A DNA stretch of 64,000 nt. It comes from Polycladidibacter hongkongensis (GTDB lineage: Bacteria; Pseudomonadota; Alphaproteobacteria; Rhizobiales; Stappiaceae). The stretch spans positions 62,001-126,000 of the forward strand of contig NZ_LLWC01000008.1 of assembly GCF_001561995.1 (NCBI RefSeq). Reading direction: 5' to 3'. The position numbers were made by a program, and so were the translations under genes. This document shows, one piece after another, positions 8,698-16,891 of the stretch. Position 1 is the first letter of the stretch, and each line of letters opens with the position of its first letter. The notes beneath the pieces were generated by a model. The model was not told the DNA's origin. It saw only the letters and a list, made by a program, of their open reading frames with translations, and searched no databases.

Positions 8698-10962
8698 ATG
8701 GCTTGTAAATCCGACAGCGCCTGCTGCAACACGGCACCAAACCCTGAGCTTTCGTCAGAGCAAAAGACAAAATCCTCTTGCTGCAACGCCCCCCCGAAAA
8801 CACAAGCAGCCGCAACACAAAAAAACGTGCATCAGGGCAAGCTTCAGTTTCGTGTAGAGGGGCTATGCTGCGCGGAGGAGGTTTCCATTCTGCGCCGCGT
8901 TGTTGGCCCACTTGTTGGCGGCGAGCAGCATCTGGCATTTGATCTTCTGAACACTCGCATGATCGTTAGAGACAGCGCACCAAGCGCGCCTGCCGATGGC
9001 ATCATCAAAGCGATCAGAAAAACCGGCATGAAAGCGGCGCTCTACCAAAAAGCAGAAAGCGACAACGCGCGCTTGCGCCAACACACAGCACTAAGAAACT
9101 GGACCGCGACCAGCGGAGCATTCCTTGTACTCGCCATAATATGCTCTGCAATGCCCCAGTTAGTAGCGCCCTCCCTTACCAAGTGGCTTTACGTCGCCGC
9201 TATTGCCTCAGGCGTTCGTTTCGTAGCTCCCAAGGCTTTTTACGCCGCCAAAACCATGCGGCCAGACATGAACCTGCTCATGGCGATCGCCATTGCGGGC
9301 GCACTTGGCATCGGCGAGTTTTTTGAAGGCGCAACCGTCGCTTTTCTCTTTTCGCTCAGCCTCATACTGGAAAGCTGGAGTGTGGGAAGAGCGCGTAAAG
9401 CCGTTGAAAAACTCATGGATCTCAGCCCGCCAACACTGCGAAAACGCGAAACGGATGGCAGCGAAAGCACTATTCCCGTTAACAAAGCTGAGCTTGGCAC
9501 AGTGTTTGTCGTCGCTGCTGGAGAGCGCGTCGCCCTTGATGGGCAAGTGATCAGCGGCATCTCTAGTGTCGACCAAGCGCCCATAACCGGCGAGAGCACA
9601 CCGACGCTAAAGGAAAAGGGCAGCGAAGTTTTCGCAGGTACCATTAACGGAGAGGCAGACTTGGTTATCAAAGCCACAAAAACCGTTCAGAACACGGTTC
9701 TGGCACGCATAACCGCCATGGTCAGCGAAGCTCAGGGGCGCCGTGCCAACGCTGAGCAATGGGTGGAGAAGTTTGCCAAGATCTACACCCCCGCAGTGAT
9801 GCTGCTCGCACTGGCCGTAGCATTAGTTCCCCCGCTCGCCTTTGCCATGAACTGGGAAGACTGGTTCTATCGCGCACTGGTTCTGTTGGTCATCGCCTGT
9901 CCGTGTGCGTTGGTAATCTCCACTCCGGTTAGCATCGTGGCCGGGCTTACTTCTGCTGCCAGAAACGGCATCCTCATAAAAGGTGGCATCTATCTGGAGC
10001 TGCCAGCAAAACTCAAGGCGATGGCTCTGGATAAAACCGGCACCATCACCAGTGGCAAGCCGCGGGTCACTCACATTATTCCAATTGCCGCACAAGATGA
10101 AGATGACCTGCTCACCTATGCCGCCGCATTAGAAGCGCGCAGCGCTCACCCCCTCGCAGCGCCAATACTGGCAGCCGCAAAAATGCGTGGCCTTGAAGCA
10201 ACGCCTGCTGAAAACATCGAACTGGTCGCTGGCCGCGGCCAAGTCGGCAGAATCGGCGGCGAAAACGCATGGCTTGGCTCCCCCCGTTACCTATTGGAGC
10301 GAGGTGCCTCAACAGCCTGCCTAGCCGCGCAAATCACAAAGCTTGAAGAAGATGGCGCAACAGTCGTTTGCATTGGCAAAGAGCAGCAGGTACTCGGCCT
10401 TATCGCCCTGCAAGACACGCCAAGAGAAAACGCAGAAGCAACGATACGCGAACTTCACCAGCTGGGCCTTGAAAAGCTGGTAATGCTAACCGGAGACAAT
10501 GCTGCGGCGGCACACAAGATCGCAACATCCGTTGGCATTGACGCTGTGCATGCGAACCTGTTGCCTCAGGACAAACTGGCCCTCATTGATAAGCTATCTG
10601 AAAGTCACGCGGTTACCGCCATGATCGGCGATGGGGTCAACGATGCTCCTGCCATGGCGCGCGCAGATTTTGGCATTGCCATGGGCGCGATTGGCTCTGA
10701 CGCAGCTATCGAAACCGCCGATATCGCGCTCATGAATGACGACTTCAACAAATTGCCTTGGCTCATCCGCCATTCTCGCCGCACCATGGGCATCATCCGC
10801 CAAAACATCACCTTTGCCTTTGTTGTAAAGGCAACACTTGTTGTCCTGACCGCACTGGGCTTTTCCAGCCTATGGGCAGCCATTCTTGGCGATGTTGGCG
10901 CGACGCTGCTTGTCACGGCAAACGCATTGCGACTGCTCTCACCTCAGAACCAGGATAACTAA
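8698..10962 (+). CDS. Zn/Cd/Pb-translocating P1B-type ATPase
   Basis: ATP-driven exporter of divalent soft metals in the inner membrane, ZntA/CadA class. The 754 residues begin with a Cys-rich stretch holding three CC pairs. The last, C57-C58 in LCCAEE, lies within an HMA domain and is the CCxxE motif typical of Zn/Cd/Pb pumps. Downstream are the membrane metal site CPC (401-403), the phosphorylated Asp in DKTGTIT (D445), the nucleotide-domain motif MLTGDN and the hinge GDGVNDAPAM (around 644-653). AGAAGGGAT precedes ATG 8698. The upstream MerR-type operator suggests metal induction. The exact metal preference cannot be read from sequence alone. Confidence 0.93.
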   Translation: MACKSDSACCNTAPNPELSSEQKTKSSCCNAPPKTQAAATQKNVHQGKLQFRVEGLCCAEEVSILRRVVGPLVGGEQHLAFDLLNTRMIVRDSAPSAPADGIIKAIRKTGMKAALYQKAESDNARLRQHTALRNWTATSGAFLVLAIICSAMPQLVAPSLTKWLYVAAIASGVRFVAPKAFYAAKTMRPDMNLLMAIAIAGALGIGEFFEGATVAFLFSLSLILESWSVGRARKAVEKLMDLSPPTLRKRETDGSESTIPVNKAELGTVFVVAAGERVALDGQVISGISSVDQAPITGESTPTLKEKGSEVFAGTINGEADLVIKATKTVQNTVLARITAMVSEAQGRRANAEQWVEKFAKIYTPAVMLLALAVALVPPLAFAMNWEDWFYRALVLLVIACPCALVISTPVSIVAGLTSAARNGILIKGGIYLELPAKLKAMALDKTGTITSGKPRVTHIIPIAAQDEDDLLTYAAALEARSAHPLAAPILAAAKMRGLEATPAENIELVAGRGQVGRIGGENAWLGSPRYLLERGASTACLAAQITKLEEDGATVVCIGKEQQVLGLIALQDTPRENAEATIRELHQLGLEKLVMLTGDNAAAAHKIATSVGIDAVHANLLPQDKLALIDKLSESHAVTAMIGDGVNDAPAMARADFGIAMGAIGSDAAIETADIALMNDDFNKLPWLIRHSRRTMGIIRQNITFAFVVKATLVVLTALGFSSLWAAILGDVGATLLVTANALRLLSPQNQDN

Positions 10963-10966
10963 ACGG

Positions 10967-10991
10967 AAAAGGGGGCGCGCCGCCCCCTTTT
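10967..10991 (+). terminator. Rho-independent terminator after the P-ATPase
   Basis: An 11-bp stem AAAAGGGGGCG/CGCCCCCTTTT closes a 3-nt loop 5 nt after the stop codon. The T side of the stem supplies the U-rich tract. Confidence 0.85.
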
Positions 10992-11022
10992 ACTTTACAC
11001 CCTGCGCGAAAACGCGCAGCAA

Positions 11023-11334
11023 CTAACTTACATAAGCTGCGATGCTATAGGCGCGCTCGACATTACGGACTCGCACCGCACCCATAATCAAGAACCAATC
11101 GATAATCATCCAAATACCAACGCCACCGGCTGTAATGAGCTTCAAAAGACCAACAAGAATTTGCCCATTGTAGAACCTGTCGACCCCAAAAGCCCCAAAC
11201 AACAGCCCAAGCACCAGCGCCACAACCGGACTGCGCTCTTGATCAAAAAAGTGCATGTCAAAAGCATCGCGGCGCCCTTCGGGCACGCTGTCTCGAATGC
11301 TCTTCATTTGCATAAAATATGCTGCTTTATTCAT
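11023..11334 (-). CDS. TM2-domain membrane protein
   Basis: A 103-residue inner-membrane protein with a TM2 domain: two membrane helices joined by a short turn carrying GAFGVDRFYNGQ, then LLKLITAGGVGIWMIIDWFLI. The DRFY signature is intact. ATG 11334 is chosen because AGGGGA lies just upstream; a reading from 11406 would add an unlikely leader. TM2 proteins have no uniform bacterial function. The next gene downstream on the opposite strand is the P-ATPase, convergent with it. Confidence 0.85.
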   Translation of the reverse strand: MNKAAYFMQMKSIRDSVPEGRRDAFDMHFFDQERSPVVALVLGLLFGAFGVDRFYNGQILVGLLKLITAGGVGIWMIIDWFLIMGAVRVRNVERAYSIAAYVS

Positions 11335-11425
11335 AGTTTTCCCCTGTAACCTGCAGGAGCCGTAACCAGACCTGACAAGTATTACATAGGAACCCAAGCG
11401 CGCCACTTAAAGGTGCAGCGTGTGT

Positions 11426-11887
11426 TTACTTACCCTCTTCGCGAGACTGTACGGAAAGTTTCCAACAGCCCGCCAGTCGGCCAGCAATAACCCAATAAAC
11501 AAATCCGGCCATAAACCCAGCCGTTGCCGCCACAGACGACCCTGGCCGCACAGGCATATGCTCACCATTAGATGGAATTTCACCGCCCATCCACCAAATA
11601 ACTAGGGCAATTACGCCGCCAGCACTTACGTGGAAAATCACTCCCCGCCATTCGGAGATTTCAGAAAGGACAATAGCAAAGCTTGCGGGAATTATCGCCA
11701 ACGATCCAATAATGCTGCTGGAAACCAGCGCCCCAAAATAAATCGCAAAGAACGAAACCAGCCCCTCAGAGCCCCCTTCTGCGCTAAAAAGCCCCCAAAT
11801 AATAAATATTCCGCAAGCAATCACCGCCGCGCAAAACCCAAACACAATTCGCAAAAACTGCAGAAACAGCTTACCTGCATCAACCAT
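11426..11887 (-). CDS. Uncharacterised membrane protein
   Basis: A 153-residue protein I do not recognise. It has four probable membrane helices (about 8-32, 42-68, 83-100 and 115-138) separated by short loops, and a basic C-terminal tail ending SREEGK. GAGGATT about 5 nt before ATG 11887 supports the start. It is in the same direction as the TM2 gene, with 91 nt between them, so co-transcription is possible. No catalytic motif is visible. Confidence 0.7.
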   Translation of the reverse strand: MVDAGKLFLQFLRIVFGFCAAVIACGIFIIWGLFSAEGGSEGLVSFFAIYFGALVSSSIIGSLAIIPASFAIVLSEISEWRGVIFHVSAGGVIALVIWWMGGEIPSNGEHMPVRPGSSVAATAGFMAGFVYWVIAGRLAGCWKLSVQSREEGK

Positions 11888-12020
11888 TACTCAATCCTCA
11901 ATTGCCCGCGAAAAGCAGTGAGCGCACGATCAATCGTCATAACCTAACTATCAAGCAAAAAATGTCGGCGCAAAAGACGGCGGGCCTGCAGAACAATAGT
12001 GCACTCCCAACGCCAAGAAC

Positions 12021-12058
12021 AAAGGCTTCGCGTTGCATCTCTACACCACGAAGCCTTT
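12021..12058 (-). terminator. Probable terminator of rlmN
   Basis: A perfect 10-bp inverted repeat AAAGGCTTCG/CGAAGCCTTT with an 18-nt loop lies 50 nt past the rlmN stop. On the minus strand it is followed by TTTGTTCTTG. Confidence 0.6.
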
Positions 12059-12107
12059 ATGTAGCTCACCAAGCCGCATCCAAGTGTGTCATAGAGCAAG
12101 GCTTAAC

Positions 12108-13364
12108 TCACGCTTCTCCCGCAGCCTGAGCCTTTTCCAGCGCCTCGCGTTCGCTTTTTCGCATACGCTCGGAAGCTGACTTCAGCTGGCCACAGGCGGC
12201 AAAAATATCACGCCCGCGCGGTGTGCGGATCGGCGAAGCATAGCCCGCACGGTTGACCACATCGGCAAAAGCCTCGATCTGCTCCCATTCAGAACACTCA
12301 TAGGGCGAACCGGGCCATGGGTTAAACGGCAGCAGGTTGATCTTCGCCGGAATGCCCTTCAGCAGCTGTACCAGCTTCTTCGCATCCTCCAGACTATCAT
12401 TAACGCCCTTCAGCATCACATATTCAAATGTAATGCGCTTGGCATTTGATAGGCCAGGATAATTCCGGCACGCATCAAGCAGCGCCTCTATATTGTATTT
12501 CTTGTTGATCGGCACCAGCACGTTGCGCAGCTCATCTTCAACTGCATGCAGCGAAATCGCCAGCATACAGCCAATCTCATCACCCGTGCGTGCAATCATT
12601 GGGGTCACGCCTGATGTTGAAAGCGTAATCCGACGCTTGGAAAGCGACAACCCGTCGCCGTCAGATGCAATCAGCAGCGCCTTCTTGACCTCGTCAAAAT
12701 TATAAAGCGGCTCACCCATGCCCATCATCACGATATTGGTGATCCGGCGCCGGTTAGAAGCATTCTCCAGCGCCCCCTCTGGCGCATCCGCGTCAGGAAA
12801 ATCATTAAGTCGATCTTTCGCAATCAACAACTGCGATAGGATCTCTTCCGAGGTCAGATTTCGCACCAGTTTTTGAGTGCCAGTGTGGCAGAAGGTGCAA
12901 GTCAATGTGCAGCCCACCTGCGAGGAAATGCAAAGCGTGCCACGGTCTTCCTCTGGGATGTAAACCGTCTCCACCTCCACAGGCTTGCCAGCCCCGCGCG
13001 AGGGATACCGAAACAGCCATTTGCGTGTGCCATCTACAGAGATCTGCTCGGTAACAATCTCTGGCCGCTCAATGGTAAAGGCAAATTTCAGCTTGGCGCG
13101 CAGATCTTTGGAGACGTTGCTCATCTTGTCGAAGTCGGAAATACCGCGCACGTAAAGCCAATGCCATAGCTGGTTAACACGCATACGCACTTGGCGCGGC
13201 GGCACTCCCACAGCTTCCATCGCTTTGCCAAGTTCTTCGCGGCTAAGACCGATAAGAGACGGCTTGTCGTCTTGCAAACTCTTGGTATTTGCTGGCACGA
13301 TCAAGGGCTCTGCCGGAGTGTTTGTTTGCGTCGCTGCATGCGCGATATCGAGAGAAACCGCCAT
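12108..13364 (-). CDS. rlmN: Dual-specificity 23S rRNA/tRNA A2503/A37 methyltransferase RlmN
   Basis: Radical-SAM enzyme that methylates C2 of A2503 in 23S rRNA and A37 of some tRNAs. The cluster motif is present as [12 protein letters not shown] (CxxxCxxC), followed by [14 protein letters not shown], the SAM-binding segment [14 protein letters not shown], and the C-terminal FAACGQL whose Cys is the second catalytic cysteine of the mechanism. ATG 13364 gives 418 residues, typical for alphaproteobacteria; an extension to 13445 has no support. GGTGA lies upstream. It is followed by a hairpin terminator. Confidence 0.95.
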   Translation of the reverse strand: MAVSLDIAHAATQTNTPAEPLIVPANTKSLQDDKPSLIGLSREELGKAMEAVGVPPRQVRMRVNQLWHWLYVRGISDFDKMSNVSKDLRAKLKFAFTIERPEIVTEQISVDGTRKWLFRYPSRGAGKPVEVETVYIPEEDRGTLCISSQVGCTLTCTFCHTGTQKLVRNLTSEEILSQLLIAKDRLNDFPDADAPEGALENASNRRRITNIVMMGMGEPLYNFDEVKKALLIASDGDGLSLSKRRITLSTSGVTPMIARTGDEIGCMLAISLHAVEDELRNVLVPINKKYNIEALLDACRNYPGLSNAKRITFEYVMLKGVNDSLEDAKKLVQLLKGIPAKINLLPFNPWPGSPYECSEWEQIEAFADVVNRAGYASPIRTPRGRDIFAACGQLKSASERMRKSEREALEKAQAAGEA

Positions 13365-13495
13365 AGTCTGTTCACCGATTAGATATCTAGGGGATACGCA
13401 GAGCGCACACGAGAGCAGCTCTGCCAGTCTTATAGCGGCGGCCAATCCGGCACACCGCTCGCCGTTTATCGGCGCTTATAACGGAAAAACCCGCA

Positions 13496-13532
13496 AATGA
13501 AAATGCCGTCCCTTCGATTTAAAGGGACGGCA
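13496..13532 (-). terminator. Terminator of the IalB-family gene
   Basis: An 11-bp stem TGCCGTCCCTT/AAGGGACGGCA (13504-13514 with 13522-13532) is followed on the minus strand by a T-rich run. It lies 47 nt past the stop codon of the gene ending at 13579. Confidence 0.8.
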
Positions 13533-13578
13533 GTCAGCGAAAAGAACATCGCATGAGAGCTAAAGCACTGGCCTGAGC

Positions 13579-14085
13579 TTATTTACAAGCACCTTCAGCA
13601 GCGCGAACCGACGCTGTAATCCCGCTCAGCGAGAACTTGTAGGTTGTTTGCGTACCGCGGCCAGACACCCCATTCACGGTCATTTTGCTGCCAGCTTTCA
13701 TCGCGGCAACAAGGCTTTTCTCATCCGCCGGGTTCTTTACCCATGCGCCTTGATCTTTGGTGAACAGCGAGAACTTCTTCCCGTCAACATCAACTTCCAC
13801 CATAGATCCGGGCTTGAAGTTGTAACCTACGCGAAAGCTTGGCTCATTGCGCACCTGCTGTGCAGGGATAGAGGTGACGAAGAAGAACACATCACCGTGA
13901 TTCCGGTCCGTCGGTAGTGACTCAAGCGGCATAGAGAGGGCGTAACAGGTTTTGCCCTCATTACCGGTAAAGGCGTAGGTCGCCCAGTCTTTGTTTTGCT
14001 CCAGTCGCTCTGGTGTCTGCGCCATGGCAGCAAAACCGGAAAGGCACAGGGCCCCAACAGCAATTGTAAGAATACGTGCTTTCAT
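13579..14085 (-). CDS. Invasion-associated locus B (IalB) family protein
   Basis: Secreted or periplasmic protein of 168 residues with a signal peptide (basic start MKAR, hydrophobic core, AAMAQTP cleavage region). The mature part shows IalB family traits: KTCYALSMPLESLP, DVFFFVTSIPAQQVRNEPSFRVGYNF and a C-terminal Cys in EGACK. The two cysteines could pair. IalB was named for Bartonella erythrocyte invasion, but the family is widespread in free-living alphaproteobacteria, so a virulence role should not be assumed. ATG 14085 is preferred; an in-frame TTG at 14094 is an alternative. Confidence 0.85.
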   Translation of the reverse strand: MKARILTIAVGALCLSGFAAMAQTPERLEQNKDWATYAFTGNEGKTCYALSMPLESLPTDRNHGDVFFFVTSIPAQQVRNEPSFRVGYNFKPGSMVEVDVDGKKFSLFTKDQGAWVKNPADEKSLVAAMKAGSKMTVNGVSGRGTQTTYKFSLSGITASVRAAEGACK

Positions 14086-14582
14086 CTTTTCCAAACCGCT
14101 CTCTTGCGTCCAGTTCGATGTGATCTCATTTTGAGATCCTGCTAATTTATTTTTAAGGTTACTTTAAAGATGGTTACGAAAGGGTTGATAATCCAATCTC
14201 TTACCCCCTTCTTTTAAAGCCAACTTTTCCATCAGGCTGGCCCCATAAACTTGGCAATACTGTGGCACGAGGCCCAGTTCTTGACAATTCCAGCATTATC
14301 GGGAGCCATCCATCTCACCCTTCAAGAACCGAATTCCCGAAAAATAAGTGATAATTATTAGTAGGATAGCGCTTTCTTCGCAACAAGCAAACTACAACCT
14401 GATCCACCTCACGTCAATTACGCATACATTAAATAATGATCAAGCTTCGCGCTCGACTGCACAACGTTAACAAAACAATTTGCGGCCAATGCAAAGATCA
14501 TAATCACTCTAAACCTTAACGAACCCGCGCGGGCATACCACTGCCATTTTAATTGACTGCGGCATATTTCACGCATGATTCG
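14086..14582. other. Intergenic region upstream of the IalB gene
   Basis: About 500 nt of AT-rich sequence without a convincing coding frame. It must hold the IalB gene promoter on its left side and any terminator of the SpoU methylase on its right. I see a GATAATTATTA element near 14350 that loosely recalls Fur-type AT repeats, but not well enough to call. Confidence 0.4.
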
Positions 14583-15152
14583 TTAGTCTGAATTTTGAGT
14601 ATACCTTTTTGATAGCGTTGGCCGCACATCACGCCGCGAAATCGGATTTCCATGCACGTGCTCCGCTATTGCCTCAGTTGGGGCACCCGCGGTTATCGGC
14701 CGTTCTGCGTATTTTCCTAACGCGCGATACCGGTCATAAAGCACCAGCGCCGCAGCAATACCAACATTCAGACAGAACTTGGTTGGAATCTTCACGATGT
14801 AGTCGCAGCGCTCTTGCATTTGCGGCGACAAGCTGCCGCGCTCCGGCCCCAGAATATAGGCAGCTTGCAGAGGATGACCAAAACTCGGCAGATCAATCGC
14901 GTCATCGGTCAGCTCGACACCCACAAGTTTACAGCCCTGCGGGAATTGCATATCGTCAAGCGTATCCCATGCAAAGTAGGGAATGTGCCCCGCACTCTTA
15001 GATGTATCGGCTTTCAGAGCTTCGCTCAGCCGCCGCGCTCGATCCACTGTAAAAAAGAAGTTGGCACCGAAGGCGTGGGCCGTACGCATCAGGCTACCCA
15101 CGTTAAAAGGCTTGGATAGCCCCTCCGACCCCACTGCAAAATAGCCGCGCAT
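14583..15152 (-). CDS. TrmH/SpoU-family RNA methyltransferase
   Basis: SPOUT-class methylase of 189 residues, expected to 2'-O-methylate a ribose in tRNA or rRNA. It contains the three knot motifs: NVGSLMRTAHAFGANFFF (motif 1), AAYILGPERGSLSPQM (motif 2) and KFCLNVGIAAALVLYDRY (motif 3). The motif 3 start is usually LNV.xA.ai.lY, as here. The target nucleotide cannot be told from sequence. ATG 15152 is preceded by a weak GAGAA. It stands alone between two minus-strand genes. Confidence 0.88.
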   Translation of the reverse strand: MRGYFAVGSEGLSKPFNVGSLMRTAHAFGANFFFTVDRARRLSEALKADTSKSAGHIPYFAWDTLDDMQFPQGCKLVGVELTDDAIDLPSFGHPLQAAYILGPERGSLSPQMQERCDYIVKIPTKFCLNVGIAAALVLYDRYRALGKYAERPITAGAPTEAIAEHVHGNPISRRDVRPTLSKRYTQNSD

Positions 15153-15247
15153 GCTTGCTGTTCTCGCTTATTCGTTCATCTTGCGGCTCTCTTACTCCCA
15201 ATTCCGCTGCAATTGCAAGCACTCAACAAGCGAAGAGCGATGCAGAG

Positions 15248-16066
15248 CTAGCCTGAAAAATCGGCTGCCTCTAGAACACTAACCACTGGAGCGTGATCCG
15301 ATGGTTTTTCCCAGCCTCGCGCATCGCGCAACACTTCCACATGCCTGCATTGCGCCGCGGTCCCGGCAGTCATCCAGATATGGTCGAGCCGGCGGCCCTT
15401 GTCCGCTTTGCTCCAATCCTTGGCGCGGTAGCTCCACCACGAATAAAGTTTCTCGCTTTCAGGGATCTGCTGACGCACCACATCAACATATTTGCCAGCG
15501 GCCTGCACACTTGCCAATCGCTCGCACTCCAGTGGCGTATGGCTAACAACGCGGAGCAGCTGCTTATGTGACCAGACATCGTTTTCATGCGGCGCGATAT
15601 TCAAGTCTCCAACAACGATACTCTCGCCGCTAAAGCCACCAAACCAAGCTTCCATTTCATCAAGAAACTTCAGTTTATGGGCAAACTTGTCGTTGACTTC
15701 AGGGTCCGGAACATCACCGCCCGCAGGCACATAAAAATTGTGCAACCGCACTGGAACCTCGCCCAGCTCAACAGTTGCTGCGATATGGCGGGTATCGCCC
15801 ATTTCACAAAATTCTTTGCACTCCACATCGCCCAGCGGCACCCGAGAAATCAAAGCAACACCGTGGTATCCCTTTTGCCCATGCATCGCCACATGCCGAT
15901 ATCCAAGCTTGTTAAATGCGGCGGTGGGAAAACTGCCATCCGGGCATTTTGTTTCCTGCAAACACAGCACATCCGGCGCGTAATCCAGCAGCAACTTCTC
16001 GACAATCGGCAAGCGCAAACGCACCGAATTGATATTCCAGCTTACAATTTTCAGGCGCTCGCTCAT
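15248..16066 (-). CDS. xthA: Exodeoxyribonuclease III
   Basis: DNA repair nuclease with AP endonuclease and 3'-5' exonuclease activity. The 272-residue protein carries the family's full motif set: KIVSWNINSVRLRL at the start, CLQETKCPDGSFP with the metal-binding Glu, FYVPAGGD, VVGDLNIAPHENDVW with catalytic Asp and Asn, and the C-terminal KGRRLDHIW and SDHAPV with the catalytic His. GGGGATAAA precedes ATG 16066. It is divergent from the SH3 gene. Confidence 0.95.
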   Translation of the reverse strand: MSERLKIVSWNINSVRLRLPIVEKLLLDYAPDVLCLQETKCPDGSFPTAAFNKLGYRHVAMHGQKGYHGVALISRVPLGDVECKEFCEMGDTRHIAATVELGEVPVRLHNFYVPAGGDVPDPEVNDKFAHKLKFLDEMEAWFGGFSGESIVVGDLNIAPHENDVWSHKQLLRVVSHTPLECERLASVQAAGKYVDVVRQQIPESEKLYSWWSYRAKDWSKADKGRRLDHIWMTAGTAAQCRHVEVLRDARGWEKPSDHAPVVSVLEAADFSG

Positions 16067-16288
16067 TTTATCCCCGCAGCAATCTTAGCAATTGCAAAGC
16101 ACCATATTGCGGCAGGCTGTAGATGAACAGAGGCCGAACAAAAATAATGCTGGATGCAGCGTGCGCCCGTCCCCCGACAAGGCAAAAGCTAAACTTCCAC
16201 TAAAAAACTCGAACCAGACGCAAAACGTTCTTCAGCTTCTGTTTGCAAACTACGGCAGAAGGGTTTTAGTCAGCGAAGGAGGCACCGA

Positions 16289-16891
16289 ATGGTTTTCATC
16301 TCCCAGCAACAAACGTGTATGCGCAGGGCCTACCTATGGCTGGTGTTGCTCGCCCTTGGATTATTGCTTTTCAGTGCAAGCACAGCAGCGGCTACGTCCC
16401 GCGTCTTCGCTACTGCAAATGTGAACATGCGCACCGGCCCTTCAACCAAATATCCAATAATTGGCCAAGTTCCAAAACATGGCAACGCTATCCTGTATCA
16501 ATGCACTGCGGGCTACACATGGTGCGACGTCTCCTACAGCAATCTACGCGGTTGGGTATCGGCCAAATACCTTATTTTCGGCAGTGACAGCCCCTACCCC
16601 TCGCAGTCCGTGCCAACTTACGCCCCATATGTGAGCCTGCCAGTTATCTACAGCGGCTACCCGATTTACCCGTATTACCCGCCAGTTCTGCGTCCGGGCC
16701 TAAGCGTGGGCGTTGTGGTTCGGCCTGATCACGATGACGATCATCACCATCACAGGCCTCCACCCCCACCACCGCATTGGCACCATCCACCGCATGCCCA
16801 TCCACCGCACGGACAACGACCACCCGGCTTCCACCCACCCCATAGGCATCCTCAGTTTCATGCGGCGGGCGGCCACGTCAGGCGGCGCTAG
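16289..16891 (+). CDS. Secreted SH3b-domain protein with His/Pro-rich tail
   Basis: A 200-residue exported protein. The N-terminus has basic residues (MRRAY) and a hydrophobic core ending near STAAA, so a signal peptide starting at Met1 or Met11 is likely. Residues about 40-95 form a bacterial SH3 domain (ATANVNMRTGPSTKYPIIGQVP, WCDVSYSNLRGWVSAKYL) with a Cys pair. A Tyr/Pro-rich linker follows (YPIYPYYPP), and from about residue 148 the tail is dominated by His, Pro and Asp, including HDDDHHHH and six consecutive prolines. Such a tail could bind Zn, Ni or Cu, but that is inference. Its stop codon abuts that of ecm. Confidence 0.82.
   Translation: MVFISQQQTCMRRAYLWLVLLALGLLLFSASTAAATSRVFATANVNMRTGPSTKYPIIGQVPKHGNAILYQCTAGYTWCDVSYSNLRGWVSAKYLIFGSDSPYPSQSVPTYAPYVSLPVIYSGYPIYPYYPPVLRPGLSVGVVVRPDHDDDHHHHRPPPPPPHWHHPPHAHPPHGQRPPGFHPPHRHPQFHAAGGHVRRR

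Noticed and set aside
14340-14365. Fur/Irr-like AT repeat (GATAATTATTA)
   Set aside because: Only partial match and no iron gene next to it.
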